Notes: a model not told the origin generated them from the sequence alone. Positions 20,785 to 30,476 are shown, counted from the stretch's first letter. The stretch is 64,000 nt of DNA from Tritrichomonas musculus (GCA_039105265.1 JAPFFF010000003.1:6200001-6264000); one strand, 5' to 3'. Numbers and translations: made by a program.

Positions 20785-21978
20785 ATGAAATCTCTCAATT
20801 TATCTAAGCTAGATAAATACAACCAGCATCTTGCCATAAGACAAGAAAACCGTCTGAATGATACTCTAGCAATGTCTCAAGTTGAACTGAGGCATCTCGA
20901 AGAAGAAGAGGAGGAAGTTAATGAAAGAAATGAAAGAAATACCTTATTTGATCACTTCAGCAGCTCACCAGAATCATTTTATAATTTCACAGGCTTCACA
21001 ATAGATGAATTTAAGAAATTGTTTCACATAGTAGAAAACAGCTTCATAATTAATGGAAGAGGAAGGAAACCAAAGTACTCAATTATAGATCAATTTTTAA
21101 TGTTCCTCCACTACCTAAGGCATTATCCCAGAACAGAAAATTTAAAATCTATCTTTCAAATTGAGCCTTCAACATTTGAAAGCTTTTTTAGCAAAATTCT
21201 ATTTACAGCAGGACCAAAACTTGAGGAAGAATTAATAACTAAAAATGCAAAAAGTTGCTGTATAGAATCAGATCCTTCCATACCAGAATGTGGTTACGTC
21301 GTAGATGCCACAGTTCAACAAATTAGCAAGCCATTTCTTGACTGGCAACAATGTGCAAAATACTATTCAGGGAAACACTCGCTATATTGTCTTAAGAGTC
21401 AAGTGATTGTTTCAATCAAAGGCATGGCTCTTCATATTGTGACAGCTGTAGAAGGTTCAGTCCATGATAAAGCTGTTTTCGATCAAAATATCGATGACTT
21501 CACTGAAAATGTTCTTGACTATCACTTGACGGAACCTAGGCTAATCATGGGCGATAAAGGCTATCAAGATGCTGATTCTCAAAATTTAGTTACACCGTTT
21601 AAAGGTACTTATTTCAATTTGACGCCAGACCAACTTGCCTTTAACGAAAAACTCGGGAAAGTGAGAATCATTGTCGAAAACTTTTTCGGCCGCTTGAAGT
21701 CAAGATATAGGATTATCGGTGACAAATACCGTGGATCTCATGGACGGTACGAAATGATCTTCAAGACCTGCTGTGCCTTGGTCAATTATGAATTAATGAA
21801 TGATCATCCTCTTAGGCTTGATGATCGAGAATTCTTCCTGAAGCATAGAGCATTGCTTTTCAAGTCAACTGAGGAAGAAATTCAAAAAAACAAAGAAAAG
21901 CAAATGATTCAAAAACAAAGGAGAATTAAATTATTTAACAAGACAGTTTCTTCAAGCCTTGAGGATTCATCTGACTAG
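20785..21978 (+). CDS. DDE_Tnp_4 (PIF/Harbinger, IS5-like) transposase
   Basis: 397 residues. The N-terminal ~65 residues are charged; ~66-140 hold a helix-turn-helix region (FTGFTIDEFKKLFHIVENSF, then a QFLMFLHYLRHY helix). The nuclease has Asp174 (VVDATVQ), the HDK motif at 226-228, Asp257 (IMGDKGYQD) and Glu298 (IVENFFGRLK), the DDE triad of the HARBI1/IS5 group. No stop or frame change is seen, so the enzyme looks functional. No separate Myb-like partner gene, often present in PIF/Harbinger elements, is found inside the element. The sequence CACTTTTTTCTGA directly precedes the ATG. Confidence 0.9.
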   Translation: MKSLNLSKLDKYNQHLAIRQENRLNDTLAMSQVELRHLEEEEEEVNERNERNTLFDHFSSSPESFYNFTGFTIDEFKKLFHIVENSFIINGRGRKPKYSIIDQFLMFLHYLRHYPRTENLKSIFQIEPSTFESFFSKILFTAGPKLEEELITKNAKSCCIESDPSIPECGYVVDATVQQISKPFLDWQQCAKYYSGKHSLYCLKSQVIVSIKGMALHIVTAVEGSVHDKAVFDQNIDDFTENVLDYHLTEPRLIMGDKGYQDADSQNLVTPFKGTYFNLTPDQLAFNEKLGKVRIIVENFFGRLKSRYRIIGDKYRGSHGRYEMIFKTCCALVNYELMNDHPLRLDDREFFLKHRALLFKSTEEEIQKNKEKQMIQKQRRIKLFNKTVSSSLEDSSD

Positions 21979-22132
21979 GGTTGATAATCATCAATAAAGC
22001 ATTTATTTTCTTTATATAATATATATTTTTTTTCTCTTCTTTTGAGGTGAATCCAACATGAAAGGTATTAAACAAATATATAGAAAAATTTTTGAAATTA
22101 ATGAATTAGTTTATCTGATCATATTGTGAGAG

Positions 22133-23705
22133 TGGAAGAAAAATAAGTAGCATAAACACGATGTATTATGATTATCAATATAATGAGAGAAAAGATTTGA
22201 AAAATTTTTGTTAAGGAATTGAATAATATTATATGTTATGAAAGTTGAAGGGAAAATGAAAAGTAAATAATATAAGAATAATACATCAATAATAAAAGTG
22301 TAGTGTAAGAATAGATTTGAAAAATTTTTGTTCAAGAATTGAATAATATTATATGTTATGAAAGTTTTAAGGGAAAATGAAAAGTAAATAATATAAGAAT
22401 AATATATCAATAATGAAAGTGTAATCTAAGAATAGATTTGAAAAATTTTGGTCCAAGAATTGAATAATATTATATGTTATGAAAGTTTTAAGGGAAAATG
22501 AAAAATAAATAATATAAGAATAATACATCAATAATAAAAGTGTAGTGTAAGAATAGATTTGAAAAATTTTTGTTCAAGAATTGAATAATATTATATGTTA
22601 TGAAAGTTTTAAGGGAAAATGAAAAGTAAATAATATAAGAATAATATATCAATAATAAAAGTGTAGTGTAAGAATAGATTTGAAAAATTTTTGTTCAAGA
22701 ATTGAATAATATTATATGTTATGAAAGTTTTAAGGGAAAATGAAAAATAAATAATATAAGAATAATACATCAATAATAAAAGTGTAATCTAAGAATAGAT
22801 TTGAAAAATTTTTGTTCAAGAATTGAATAATATTATATGTTATGAAAGTTTTAAGGGAAAATGAAAAATAAATAATATAAGAATTACCCTTCGGACGTAA
22901 TTGGAATTTTATAAAATTCAATAAAAAGACGTATTAAAATGTAAAAATAGCCGAAATGAAACGTAATTACATAATTTATTTAAAAATAAAAAAAAGCAAA
23001 GAGGTTTAGTTTCGAACTCAATACTTTAACCTCAATTTTAATTTTTCCTCTAAGTTAAAGCTCTCAAATTTGAAAGGGCAAAATATTTAAATTTAAAGAT
23101 CAATATTATAATTTTTCAAAGTCAACTTTATATTAACTTTTTCTAAAAAAGTCGTATTCTAATTTTTTTCACGTAGACGTAATCGTAAAACGTAATTGAT
23201 TTTTTTTCTTGGTCTATTTTATTGAAAAAGTTTAAACCAAACGTAATTTTTAAAACCTCCGAAGGGCAATATAAGAATAATACATCAATAATAAAAGTGT
23301 AGTGTAAGAATAGATTTGAAAAATTTTTGTTCAAGAATTGAATAATATTATATGTTATGAAAGTTTTAAGGGAAAATGAAAAGTAAATAATATAAGAATA
23401 ATATATCAATAATAAAAGTGTAATCTAAGAATAGATTTGAAAAATTTTTGTTCAAGAATTGAATAATATTATATGTTATGAAAGTTTTAAGGGAAAATGA
23501 AAAATAAATAATATAAGAATAATATATCAATAATGAAAGTGTAATCTAAGAATAGATTTGAAAAATTTTGGTCCAAGAATTGAATAATATTATATGTTAT
23601 GAAAGTTTAAGGGAAAATGAAAAATAAATAATATAAGAATAATACATCAATAATAAAAGTGTAATGTAAGAATAGATTTGAAAAACTTTTGTTCAAGAAT
23701 TGTAT
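22133..23705. repeat. ~121-bp tandem array inside the Harbinger-like transposon
   Basis: About ten units of ~121 bp, each holding AGATTTGAAAAATTTTTGTT, CAAGAATTGAATAATATTA and AAGGGAAAATGAAAARTAAA. Units differ by a few bases. The array is split at 22885-23267 by a MITE. It lies between the transposase gene and the right end, so it is part of the transposon. Short minus-strand frames across the units are artefacts of repetition. Confidence 0.9.
22885..23267. mobile_element. Mutator-like MITE with CCCTTCGGA ends and an 11-bp duplication
   Basis: 383 bp inserted in the tandem array. Inner termini are TACCCTTCGGAC and, inverted, GCCCTTCGGAGG. AATATAAGAAT is present on both sides (22874-22884 and 23268-23278), and because the array unit has it only once at that point, this is a true target duplication. 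A 9-11 bp duplication is typical of Mutator-like elements. ACGTAATT motifs recur inside. No gene. Confidence 0.75.
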
Positions 23706-24215
23706 CATCACTCGACCGAAACTTGAAAAAAAGAAAATCATTGTTCTCTTCTGTCACAAAACCAGCATCCATTAGATTTACTAGTAAAACTAGCATCCAT
23801 TACTAGTAAATCAAATAAAAAATGAAGTAAAATGTTAAGCTTTTTTTTTCAATTGAAAATTTTTGATCAACATTTTCATATCAAATGTCTTATATCGATT
23901 TGTAAAATATCTTTTAGTTTTCAATAAAAAACATTTAAGCAAAATTTAATATTTTTTTGAAAAATACCTAATGGGTTTGCCAAAAATTTATTTTTTTGCG
24001 AAAAAAAACCTTTTCGAAAAAGTTTAAAGTTTTCTAATATTCTTTTCACTTTTTGAATTAACAAATTCAAATAAAAATATCATCAATTTTTTAAATAGTT
24101 TTAATAAGAGTGATTATTATTAAATATTTAAGAAAATAAAAATTATTTACTAAATAAAAATTAAATTTCATTTATTCATTTTTTTTGATAAGCAAAACGC
24201 TATTTCGCAGCACTC

Positions 24216-24778
24216 TAATATATTTAATAGATCAAGGAACTTTTTCTGTCATAAGAGATTTTTTGCCTTTAATTCCCCAGAGAACGTTAAGAACGATAAA
24301 CTACCCAGAAAAAGTTTATTTCAAAAATTGTTTACTTGAAGTTGAGAACATTCCAAATATTTTAGCTTACTATTATCCAGATTCATCACCTGAGAACCAG
24401 GTTCACCTCACATTAGGAGGTGACGCTGCATCAATAAAAACAATTATCGAATCTGGGCTTCCATCCATGTACAATTTCATGGCTCTTCCACTGGAAAAGA
24501 ACAGAAAGCCAGTTTCACTGCATATTTGTTCGACCAGAAATGGAACTTCTTCAAAAGAAATAGTTGAGAAAAGTGAAATGATTATTCAAATAATTGAAAA
24601 AGAAGACAAATTCGTCGTCGATTTCGTTGCAACTGACGGCGATATCGCATTTGATTATCGACACAAAAAATTTTTTAAATCAATAGAACCGATTTTTGAC
24701 TCTAAATTATTTTTTATTGAAAAAATAAATAGAATATTAAATTTCAAACACATACCTGTGAATGACCCCCTTAAATAT
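24216..24778 (+). pseudogene. 3' part of the split repetitive-family gene
   Basis: Continues the frame of 19866-20226 after the transposon: YLIDQGTFSVIRDFLPLIP, then LTLGGDAAS, DFVATDGDIAFDYRHKKFF and HIPVNDPL. The Asp-rich motifs GGDAAS, ATDGD and PVxDPL look like conserved sites and this type of protein seems to be a large trichomonad family; a transposase-like enzyme is possible but unproven. It stops abruptly near 24778, where older Polinton sequence begins, so its C-terminus is lost. Confidence 0.5.
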
Positions 24779-25306
24779 CTTTATCATAGCTGTAGATGTT
24801 AACGTTAATGTGATTCTTCATAGCGGATTCTTTCATCTCTTCTAACGACATACCTTTGAATGAATTGATAATTGATTTCGCAGCTTTAGTGGGTTTCGTT
24901 GAGTATGATACTCCATGATCCATACATAAGAGCTTTCTCGCGGCTGAAGTACGATTATCGATGTTATACTTCTTCTTGTTATTTTTATTGAGATTCCCTA
25001 ACTTAGGATCCAAACAGATACTCAAGAATCGATACCAACATAATCCATCATCATTGTTATCAGTAATTATCATATTCGATCTCACAATCTCATCAGGTAA
25101 ACTCACCTTACCTGTTACCTTAACTAATCTCGATATCGTGAAAGAAATTGATGTAACGTAAATGAGTTTCACATTTGATTCAGTTGTTGAGTAATTGAAG
25201 AGCACAGATTCGATATAATATTTCACTCTATTGAGTTCATCGTTTAACTGAATCAGAATAGGTATGTTATTATCGTTATTATATTTTGTGGTGTTTATCT
25301 CACGCT
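24778..25306 (-). mobile_element. Left remnant of an older, broken Polinton (polymerase gene piece)
   Basis: Minus-strand protein text here matches a ~140-residue stretch of the polymerase of the inner Polinton (its residues ~304-447), for example SFTISRLVKVTGK versus SFTISRVVKITGK and INSFKGMSLEEMKESA versus INSFKGITIEEMKESA. The neighbouring part of the same gene lies beyond the inner element (from 46614). The rest of this older element is missing on this side. It is a fossil; divergence from the inner copy shows a different, older lineage. Confidence 0.8.
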
Positions 25307-25791
25307 AGTAGTATATGGGTGGGCTTATGTGCAGGGGATAAAAAATGACCCCCTTGTCATAGGGTTTACAGACCCCAAACCTCAGCTACATGACTCAAAA
25401 AATCGCCACTTTTTCAAAATTAGCCCTCGAAACTTTCACAAAATGGCATAGACAAATTTTGAATAAATTGACAAACTCCCAAAAATAACAACAACGAAAA
25501 ATAACGAAAAATAGAACTTTCAAAAATTTTTTATTTTTTTATCAGCAATTTATAATGTCAAACCAAGCCGAACAATTAAGCACCCTCATTAATAGAATCA
25601 ACAAAAAGCTAAAAGGATGGAGACCAGCATTAAAATACCTCTACGATAATGAAGGGACAAAGTCCCCTTTTGCGAAGCAAAATGATGTTGTTGACGGAGT
25701 ACTAAAAGAGATAAATCACTTTATTAAACAGCTAAAGAAATTCAACGGTCCTATTGAATTAATTGCTGAACTTGAAGAACTCATTTATTAG
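25307..25791 (+). repeat. Left terminal inverted repeat of the Polinton
   Basis: About 485 bp matching 46129-46613 in reverse complement. The outer ~250 bp appear identical by eye; a few differences lie in the inner part. A small frame (25555-25791) is wholly contained in it and so occurs twice in the element. Confidence 0.9.
25555..25791 (+). CDS. Small protein encoded within the left inverted repeat
   Basis: 78 residues starting MSNQAEQLSTLINRINKKLK, basic then acidic, helical, with no recognised domain. An almost identical copy (a few residue differences near the C-terminus) is at 46129-46365 in the right repeat. Conservation of an open frame in both ends argues that it is translated, though copying of ends during replication could also keep them alike. 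Its 3' end overlaps the next, opposite-strand frame by 11 bp. Confidence 0.55.
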   Translation: MSNQAEQLSTLINRINKKLKGWRPALKYLYDNEGTKSPFAKQNDVVDGVLKEINHFIKQLKKFNGPIELIAELEELIY

Positions 25792-26008
25792 ACAATTCAT
25801 TTAATTCATTCTCAAGCTGATGAACTTTATTTTTGAGGCTGTTGATGTCTTCAATAAGAGACTCACGAACGGCGAGACCATCAGAGCCCAACATTCCTGA
25901 TTTGATATTGTTGAGACATTGTTTGTAATCATAACACTTTTCTTTCAATCCTCGTTTGATACGTTTTAATTCTGGTATTTCTTTCTTGTATTCTGTTAGT
26001 TCACTCAT
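25781..26008 (-). CDS. Small coiled-coil protein of the Polinton
   Basis: 75 residues, heptad-patterned (LKRIKRGLKEKCYDY, INSLKNKVHQLENELNEL). Convergent and overlapping with the repeat-encoded frame. No domain recognised; probably an oligomerising accessory protein. Confidence 0.5.
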   Translation of the reverse strand: MSELTEYKKEIPELKRIKRGLKEKCYDYKQCLNNIKSGMLGSDGLAVRESLIEDINSLKNKVHQLENELNELSNK

Positions 26009-26022
26009 TTAATAACAATTAA

Positions 26023-26256
26023 ATGTCTGCTATTAATCAAATGAGAACCGTTCATGATGATAAACACAAAAACTATTTTGATAGATTACAATTAATGATG
26101 CAAAAGAAGAGAACAAAAATAAACTCAGCACCGACAGTGAAATGTTATAATGAAAAAGGTAATGTATTTCATGAACCTCCACCAAAAACGACTAAATCAT
26201 TAAATCATCATGATTCACTTAATCATTCGGTGGTTGTCAGGAGCAACAACATTTAA
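26023..26256 (+). CDS. Small basic protein of the Polinton
   Basis: 77 residues, rich in Lys, His and Asn (MRTVHDDKHKNYFDRLQLMM). Divergent from the previous frame with a 14-bp spacer and overlapping the 3' end of the next gene by ~40 bp. Nothing recognised; moderate doubt that it is a gene. Confidence 0.4.
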   Translation: MSAINQMRTVHDDKHKNYFDRLQLMMQKKRTKINSAPTVKCYNEKGNVFHEPPPKTTKSLNHHDSLNHSVVVRSNNI

Positions 26257-26754
26257 AATGTATTCATTAATGACTTTTGATTGTTGGTCAACAACATTTG
26301 AAAGCTTATTGATATGTTCTTCAAGTATTTTATTTTTATCGATGAGCTGTTTAATGATGATATCAACGTGAATCAACTTACTGTCAAACAAATCGCGAAG
26401 TTCATCGATAGCATCGGTCTTGGTAGATATAGCATTAACTGTTTCTCTGAGCATATTTATATCAGCTTTGATGTTATCGTTTTCAAGTGTTTTAGTGATT
26501 GTGTTCCCAACTTTCTTCAAATAAATGTCGCCATCACATCGTTTGCCGTCTTTGCAATTACGTTTAGTGATTTTGTATTCATTGCCGTCATTAGTGATGA
26601 TTTTATAAATCTTGTTCAAATAGTTAGTCGTTTGTGTTTTCATTTGCTCGATATTCTTTTGATAGAACAAATTGAACTCTTCAACTGATTTAAACACTTT
26701 TGATTCATTAATGTTTTCGTTTATTACTTTAAGTTCATTAATGTTTTCATTCAT
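26215..26754 (-). CDS. Coiled-coil protein of the Polinton
   Basis: 179 residues with a repeated N-terminal phrase (NENINELKVI, NENINESKVF), a middle Lys/Cys segment (KITKRNCKDGKRCDGDIYLK) and a long C-terminal coiled coil. The coil and small globular middle would suit a structural or DNA-packing role, but this is inference; no family recognised. Confidence 0.55.
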   Translation of the reverse strand: MNENINELKVINENINESKVFKSVEEFNLFYQKNIEQMKTQTTNYLNKIYKIITNDGNEYKITKRNCKDGKRCDGDIYLKKVGNTITKTLENDNIKADINMLRETVNAISTKTDAIDELRDLFDSKLIHVDIIIKQLIDKNKILEEHINKLSNVVDQQSKVINEYILNVVAPDNHRMIK

Positions 26755-26784
26755 TTGTATTCAATTTAAAACGTTTCATTATAT

Positions 26785-27039
26785 TTACCCAACTTTATCT
26801 AAAATTGATTTACCAACTTTACCAGCTTTATCAGCATAACTGAGTCCTCTATCAACGAAATCAACTACCTGACCAACACCAGGAATGAGACCAGTAATCG
26901 GTTTAACTTTATCAATGATTTGTCTTCCAACGTTAACAACTTGAGGAAGCTTTTCAACGACTTTTTGTGCTGTGTCTTTGACTTTGTTGGCTAGTTTTCT
27001 AAAACCGTTCTTTATCTTGTTGAATATACCTATACCCAT
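26785..27039 (-). CDS. Small amphipathic Gly/Val-rich protein, possible virion minor protein
   Basis: 84 residues. The first half is an amphipathic basic helix (FNKIKNGFRKLANKVKDTAQ) and the second holds a hydrophobic turn GLIPGVGQVVDFVDRG. Position directly beside, and divergent from, the capsid gene and its membrane-active look recall small minor virion proteins of adenovirus-like elements (pX/pVI type). That is an analogy only. Confidence 0.5.
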   Translation of the reverse strand: MGIGIFNKIKNGFRKLANKVKDTAQKVVEKLPQVVNVGRQIIDKVKPITGLIPGVGQVVDFVDRGLSYADKAGKVGKSILDKVG

Positions 27040-27093
27040 ATTTTAAGAGTAAATAAAAGAGATAATATATTGATTCTTTTTATTAAATCATAA

Positions 27094-28959
27094 ATGTTAT
27101 ACAGAAACGATAGAGCTCATAATTATCAAATAGAGACAGGAAATGTATTAGGTGCGTTCAAGGAAATGCGCAACATTATTAACGTTAATGATGGAACACG
27201 TTCATTTTCATTTAGGACAGTTGATTGTCATGACCAACCTGCTCCATTTCATCAAGGACAGTATTCACAAATCAGTTTAACACATCCTGACCACTTCATC
27301 AGTGATATTGATAAAGGTTTCTTAACATTTCACGTCAAATTGAATCTCCAATTAAGCACAGACATTGCAAAGCTTAAAGCGATTGAAGACCCTGAAAATC
27401 TTTATAAATTATTTGTTGGTTTCAAATCATCAAATCAATTGTTTGACAGGTTAGAGATTCTACATAATAATGTCAATGTCGGATATCAACAGAATGAATC
27501 AATTCGTGAAGGTTTCTTGTATTCAGTTCTCAAACCAGAAACAGAAAAGAAAAGACGTCGATTCGTTCATTCATTATGGGAAAACATTAGCAACTATTCA
27601 CAAACACATGCAGGAGTTTATGTTAATCTTAATTCTTTCAAAGATAATGGAAGAGCTGAGTGTGAATTTGATTTGAATATACCTTTTGATGACTTGCTCG
27701 CATTACAAGCATTTGATTTATTCCCTAACGGAATCATTGGTGATTTAGCTATTCGTTTTCAAGTTAGCCCCGCTGGTCTTGTTTGGGCAGTATTAGACCC
27801 TTACACAGTTGCTGAAACAAAAGCATTCCTCGAAGATGATGACAAGATATCAATGAAACAACTTGAGCAATTACGTGAATTGAAAGCTAAAGGAAAACTT
27901 AAGAGACAGTTCACACAAATTGGAAATGAAGCATTGATACCTGGTGTTCTTGATAAATCAATCAAATTCAAATATAATATTTGTGATGAACACACACCAA
28001 TTAATTCGGAACCAATTGAGCTAGAATTTGATTTCACAGATGAAGAATATGAAAGATTTGGTATTAAACGAACTGCTAACTTGAGAGAGATTGCAAGACA
28101 CAACCCAGATAATGAAAATAAAGGAGTTAAAGATATGTTAGACTATTATACAATTGAAATCGTTGAAGAAACACCAATAATGAAGAAATATGAATCACAA
28201 AAGGCTGTATTAACATGCAATCAAATGACAATCACACTTTGCAAATCTAATATGCAGGGCTACGGTGTTTGTGAAGCAACAAGACAAGGAATTGAAGACA
28301 TTCTTCGAGAAGGTATCATCATTCCATCACAAAAGGTTGATTATCATGCTTTCCCTATTGCTGCAGCTCAAAACGGAATCAAATCAACTTTAAACATTCC
28401 ATTGATTAACGTGACCACGATGTCTGTACTGTTTCCAAAACATCATAATGATTTGACTGTCTTTGAAAATCCAGTTTATCAAAACTGTTATTTGAATATT
28501 GGTGGCAAGAACTTTCCAGATGAAAACGCTGACACAATCGGTGCAAGATTCTTTGAGAATCAATTAACAGCTGGAGACCTTGATGCCATTACATTACAAT
28601 GCACAAAAGAGTTTGAAGACAGTTTCACAATGCCAAAGAACAACTCAGAAGGAACAAGATACAAGAATACATTAAGTGATGCAACATCATTTGTTTTCAA
28701 TATTCAAACTGAACGAGCGAGTGCAGGATATTGTTATGACGGTCTTGACGGGGGATTTGGAAACGTTCAAATTCAAATCAATGGTCAACCAATTCATACA
28801 GGAAAGAATGATACATATTATAATGTCAATGAAGAAGGTACGGTACATCCGCCACCAGTTCAGTTATGTTTGTGTCGCGACACATATTTCAAACTTTCTT
28901 TGGACGGTTTAGAATATGTTGATGACGGAACACCACAAGGAAGTCAAGCAAATGAATAA
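27094..28959 (+). CDS. Polinton major capsid-like protein
   Basis: 621 residues, the usual size for a double jelly-roll major capsid protein. The text is beta-rich with many short strands (FRTVDCHDQPAPFHQGQYSQ, FDRLEILHNNVNVGY, TLNIPLINVTTMSVLFPKHH) and a Phe/Asp/Asn-rich composition. Its place between a small amphipathic protein and the integrase, and its size, fit the Polinton capsid established by Krupovic and colleagues. No catalytic motif is present. Assignment rests on context, size and strand pattern, not on a sequence signature. Confidence 0.7.
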   Translation: MLYRNDRAHNYQIETGNVLGAFKEMRNIINVNDGTRSFSFRTVDCHDQPAPFHQGQYSQISLTHPDHFISDIDKGFLTFHVKLNLQLSTDIAKLKAIEDPENLYKLFVGFKSSNQLFDRLEILHNNVNVGYQQNESIREGFLYSVLKPETEKKRRRFVHSLWENISNYSQTHAGVYVNLNSFKDNGRAECEFDLNIPFDDLLALQAFDLFPNGIIGDLAIRFQVSPAGLVWAVLDPYTVAETKAFLEDDDKISMKQLEQLRELKAKGKLKRQFTQIGNEALIPGVLDKSIKFKYNICDEHTPINSEPIELEFDFTDEEYERFGIKRTANLREIARHNPDNENKGVKDMLDYYTIEIVEETPIMKKYESQKAVLTCNQMTITLCKSNMQGYGVCEATRQGIEDILREGIIIPSQKVDYHAFPIAAAQNGIKSTLNIPLINVTTMSVLFPKHHNDLTVFENPVYQNCYLNIGGKNFPDENADTIGARFFENQLTAGDLDAITLQCTKEFEDSFTMPKNNSEGTRYKNTLSDATSFVFNIQTERASAGYCYDGLDGGFGNVQIQINGQPIHTGKNDTYYNVNEEGTVHPPPVQLCLCRDTYFKLSLDGLEYVDDGTPQGSQANE

Positions 28960-29047
28960 ACAAATTGATTTTCATTAAATAATCATTTTGCTTTGCAAAA
29001 GGGAACAGAGTTCCTTCATTAATGAATGCTTTATTTTTGCGATTCAA

Positions 29048-30124
29048 ATGAATGAATCAATCAATTATCCTTTCAAATCTAAATACAAATACATCAAAGA
29101 CACAAACATTAAAACCGAGCCATACATACCAGATTACCAATTGAAAACAGTAAAGAAACTATCAAAACCTGATTTTTCATTTGAGCCTCATTGTTGGGAG
29201 ATGGATATAATGTTTGCATTAAACAAAGCTTATCTTGTTCTTATCAATGTAAACACCAAATACTTAATTGTTGAACCAATTGATTACAAATCTGGGTTTT
29301 ACGTAATCAAAGTAATTGATAAACTAGTCAATAAAAGGAATATCAGAATTGAAACAATTAAATGTGATGGTGAAAAGGCTTTTATATCAAATACATTCAA
29401 AGACTATTGCAACGGTGAAGAGCTATATCAAACAAACAAACCATCAATTAAAGTCAAAGCACCAAACAAAATAAAATTAATCATTGATGATTCACCTTTC
29501 ACAAATGCACATAAATGTGTCGATGCAGTAATCAGAACATTACGAAATGCTTTCGGTGAATCACAACAACGAATGACAAACAATGTATTGATACAACAAA
29601 CGGTTGAATGGTACAATAACACACCTCATGCATCTCTTCGTTTATTGAATCCTTTATACACATCATTTGATGAAGAAACTGATGAATACCTTGACAAACG
29701 ACAATCAAAATACATTTATCTAACACCTCAACAGATGCAAGATGACCGCGACTTTGAATGGAAATACATAAGAGCGAAATCAATGCAATTGAAAGAGATT
29801 CAACAAAAACAACGATTTAAAGGTCTTCTGTCATACAAGCCCAAAAATATAATACTCATTCACACCGATTACGGAAAAACAGAAAAGAAACATGAAAAGC
29901 GAAGAAGAGTATTTAATGAACTCGCTGAATTCATTTGTTATGAATCAGGAAACGTTAAATGTAAACTATTAAATCCTTTACGTCAAACTAACAAAACACA
30001 GAAGAATAAAACAATAATAACTGTCCCAATCATGTACACAAAATATGTTTGTTCATCAATAGATGCTTTGAATGATGATTATAAAGTATTCTTTTTGACT
30101 TATAAAACGCAAAATGAAAGCTAA
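29048..30124 (+). CDS. Retrovirus-type integrase (RVE) of the Polinton
   Basis: 358 residues from the ATG at 29048; an upstream in-frame TTG at 28988 is an unlikely start. The core has Asp in WEMDIMFALN, Asp in IKCDGEKAF and a candidate Glu further on in an RTLRNAFGES helix, then WYNNTPHASLRLLNPL, a motif typical of RVE-type enzymes. The basic C-terminal part may be a chromo-like or SH3-like DNA-binding region. It joins the element's ends to target DNA, making the 6-bp duplication seen here. The stop overlaps the next start by 11 bp. Confidence 0.88.
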   Translation: MNESINYPFKSKYKYIKDTNIKTEPYIPDYQLKTVKKLSKPDFSFEPHCWEMDIMFALNKAYLVLINVNTKYLIVEPIDYKSGFYVIKVIDKLVNKRNIRIETIKCDGEKAFISNTFKDYCNGEELYQTNKPSIKVKAPNKIKLIIDDSPFTNAHKCVDAVIRTLRNAFGESQQRMTNNVLIQQTVEWYNNTPHASLRLLNPLYTSFDEETDEYLDKRQSKYIYLTPQQMQDDRDFEWKYIRAKSMQLKEIQQKQRFKGLLSYKPKNIILIHTDYGKTEKKHEKRRRVFNELAEFICYESGNVKCKLLNPLRQTNKTQKNKTIITVPIMYTKYVCSSIDALNDDYKVFFLTYKTQNES

Positions 30125-30464
30125 ACAACCAATCACAAAACGATACTATCACACACAATCAAAAGATTTTAATCTTCCTGATGATTTCGTTTATAGTCGC
30201 AACAAGAAGTACATTGTTGTTCAGTATTGTGGTGCTGTTGTCAATCAACATATTGTCGGTGATTTGATGGTTCATTCAGATATAGTTGAATTCATGCCTT
30301 TCTGCGACCATTTCATTATGCTTGCTAACAGAAGACAAACGAAATATCGAAAATATGAATGTCTGAACAACACAAAAAAAGAGTATCATTTATGGTTCAC
30401 AGACATGAAAGGAAACGTTATTGAACCTGAATCATTTATATTCAGTTGTCTTTTGATTTATTAA
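30114..30464 (+). CDS. Small unknown protein of the Polinton
   Basis: 116 residues, basic N-terminus (MKAKQPITKRYYHTQSKDFN) and strand-rich middle (YIVVQYCGAVVNQHIVGDLM). It overlaps the integrase gene end by 11 bp, suggesting co-expression. No domain recognised. Confidence 0.55.
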   Translation: MKAKQPITKRYYHTQSKDFNLPDDFVYSRNKKYIVVQYCGAVVNQHIVGDLMVHSDIVEFMPFCDHFIMLANRRQTKYRKYECLNNTKKEYHLWFTDMKGNVIEPESFIFSCLLIY

Positions 30465-30476
30465 TGACTATTCAAA

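Larger units (their letters stand above)
20227..24215. mobile_element. PIF/Harbinger (IS5-like) transposon with intact ends and TAATA duplication
   Basis: Perfect 26-bp inverted repeats: GAGTGCTGCGAAATAGCGTT... at 20227-20252 and its reverse complement at 24190-24215. TAATA flanks both ends (20222-20226 and 24216-24220); the boundary could also be read as a 3-bp AAT duplication. It carries one DDE transposase (20785-21978), and its right half is a ~121-bp tandem array with a nested MITE. Removing it with one TAATA joins the flanking frames in phase (LNFCNLI then YLIDQGTF), strong proof that it inserted into a gene. Perfect ends and an open transposase imply a recent insertion. Confidence 0.85.

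Noticed and set aside
22133-23705. CRISPR-like or gene-bearing array
   Set aside because: Whole ~121-bp units are repeated with no unique spacers, and minus-strand frames in it are repeats of the same low-complexity text.
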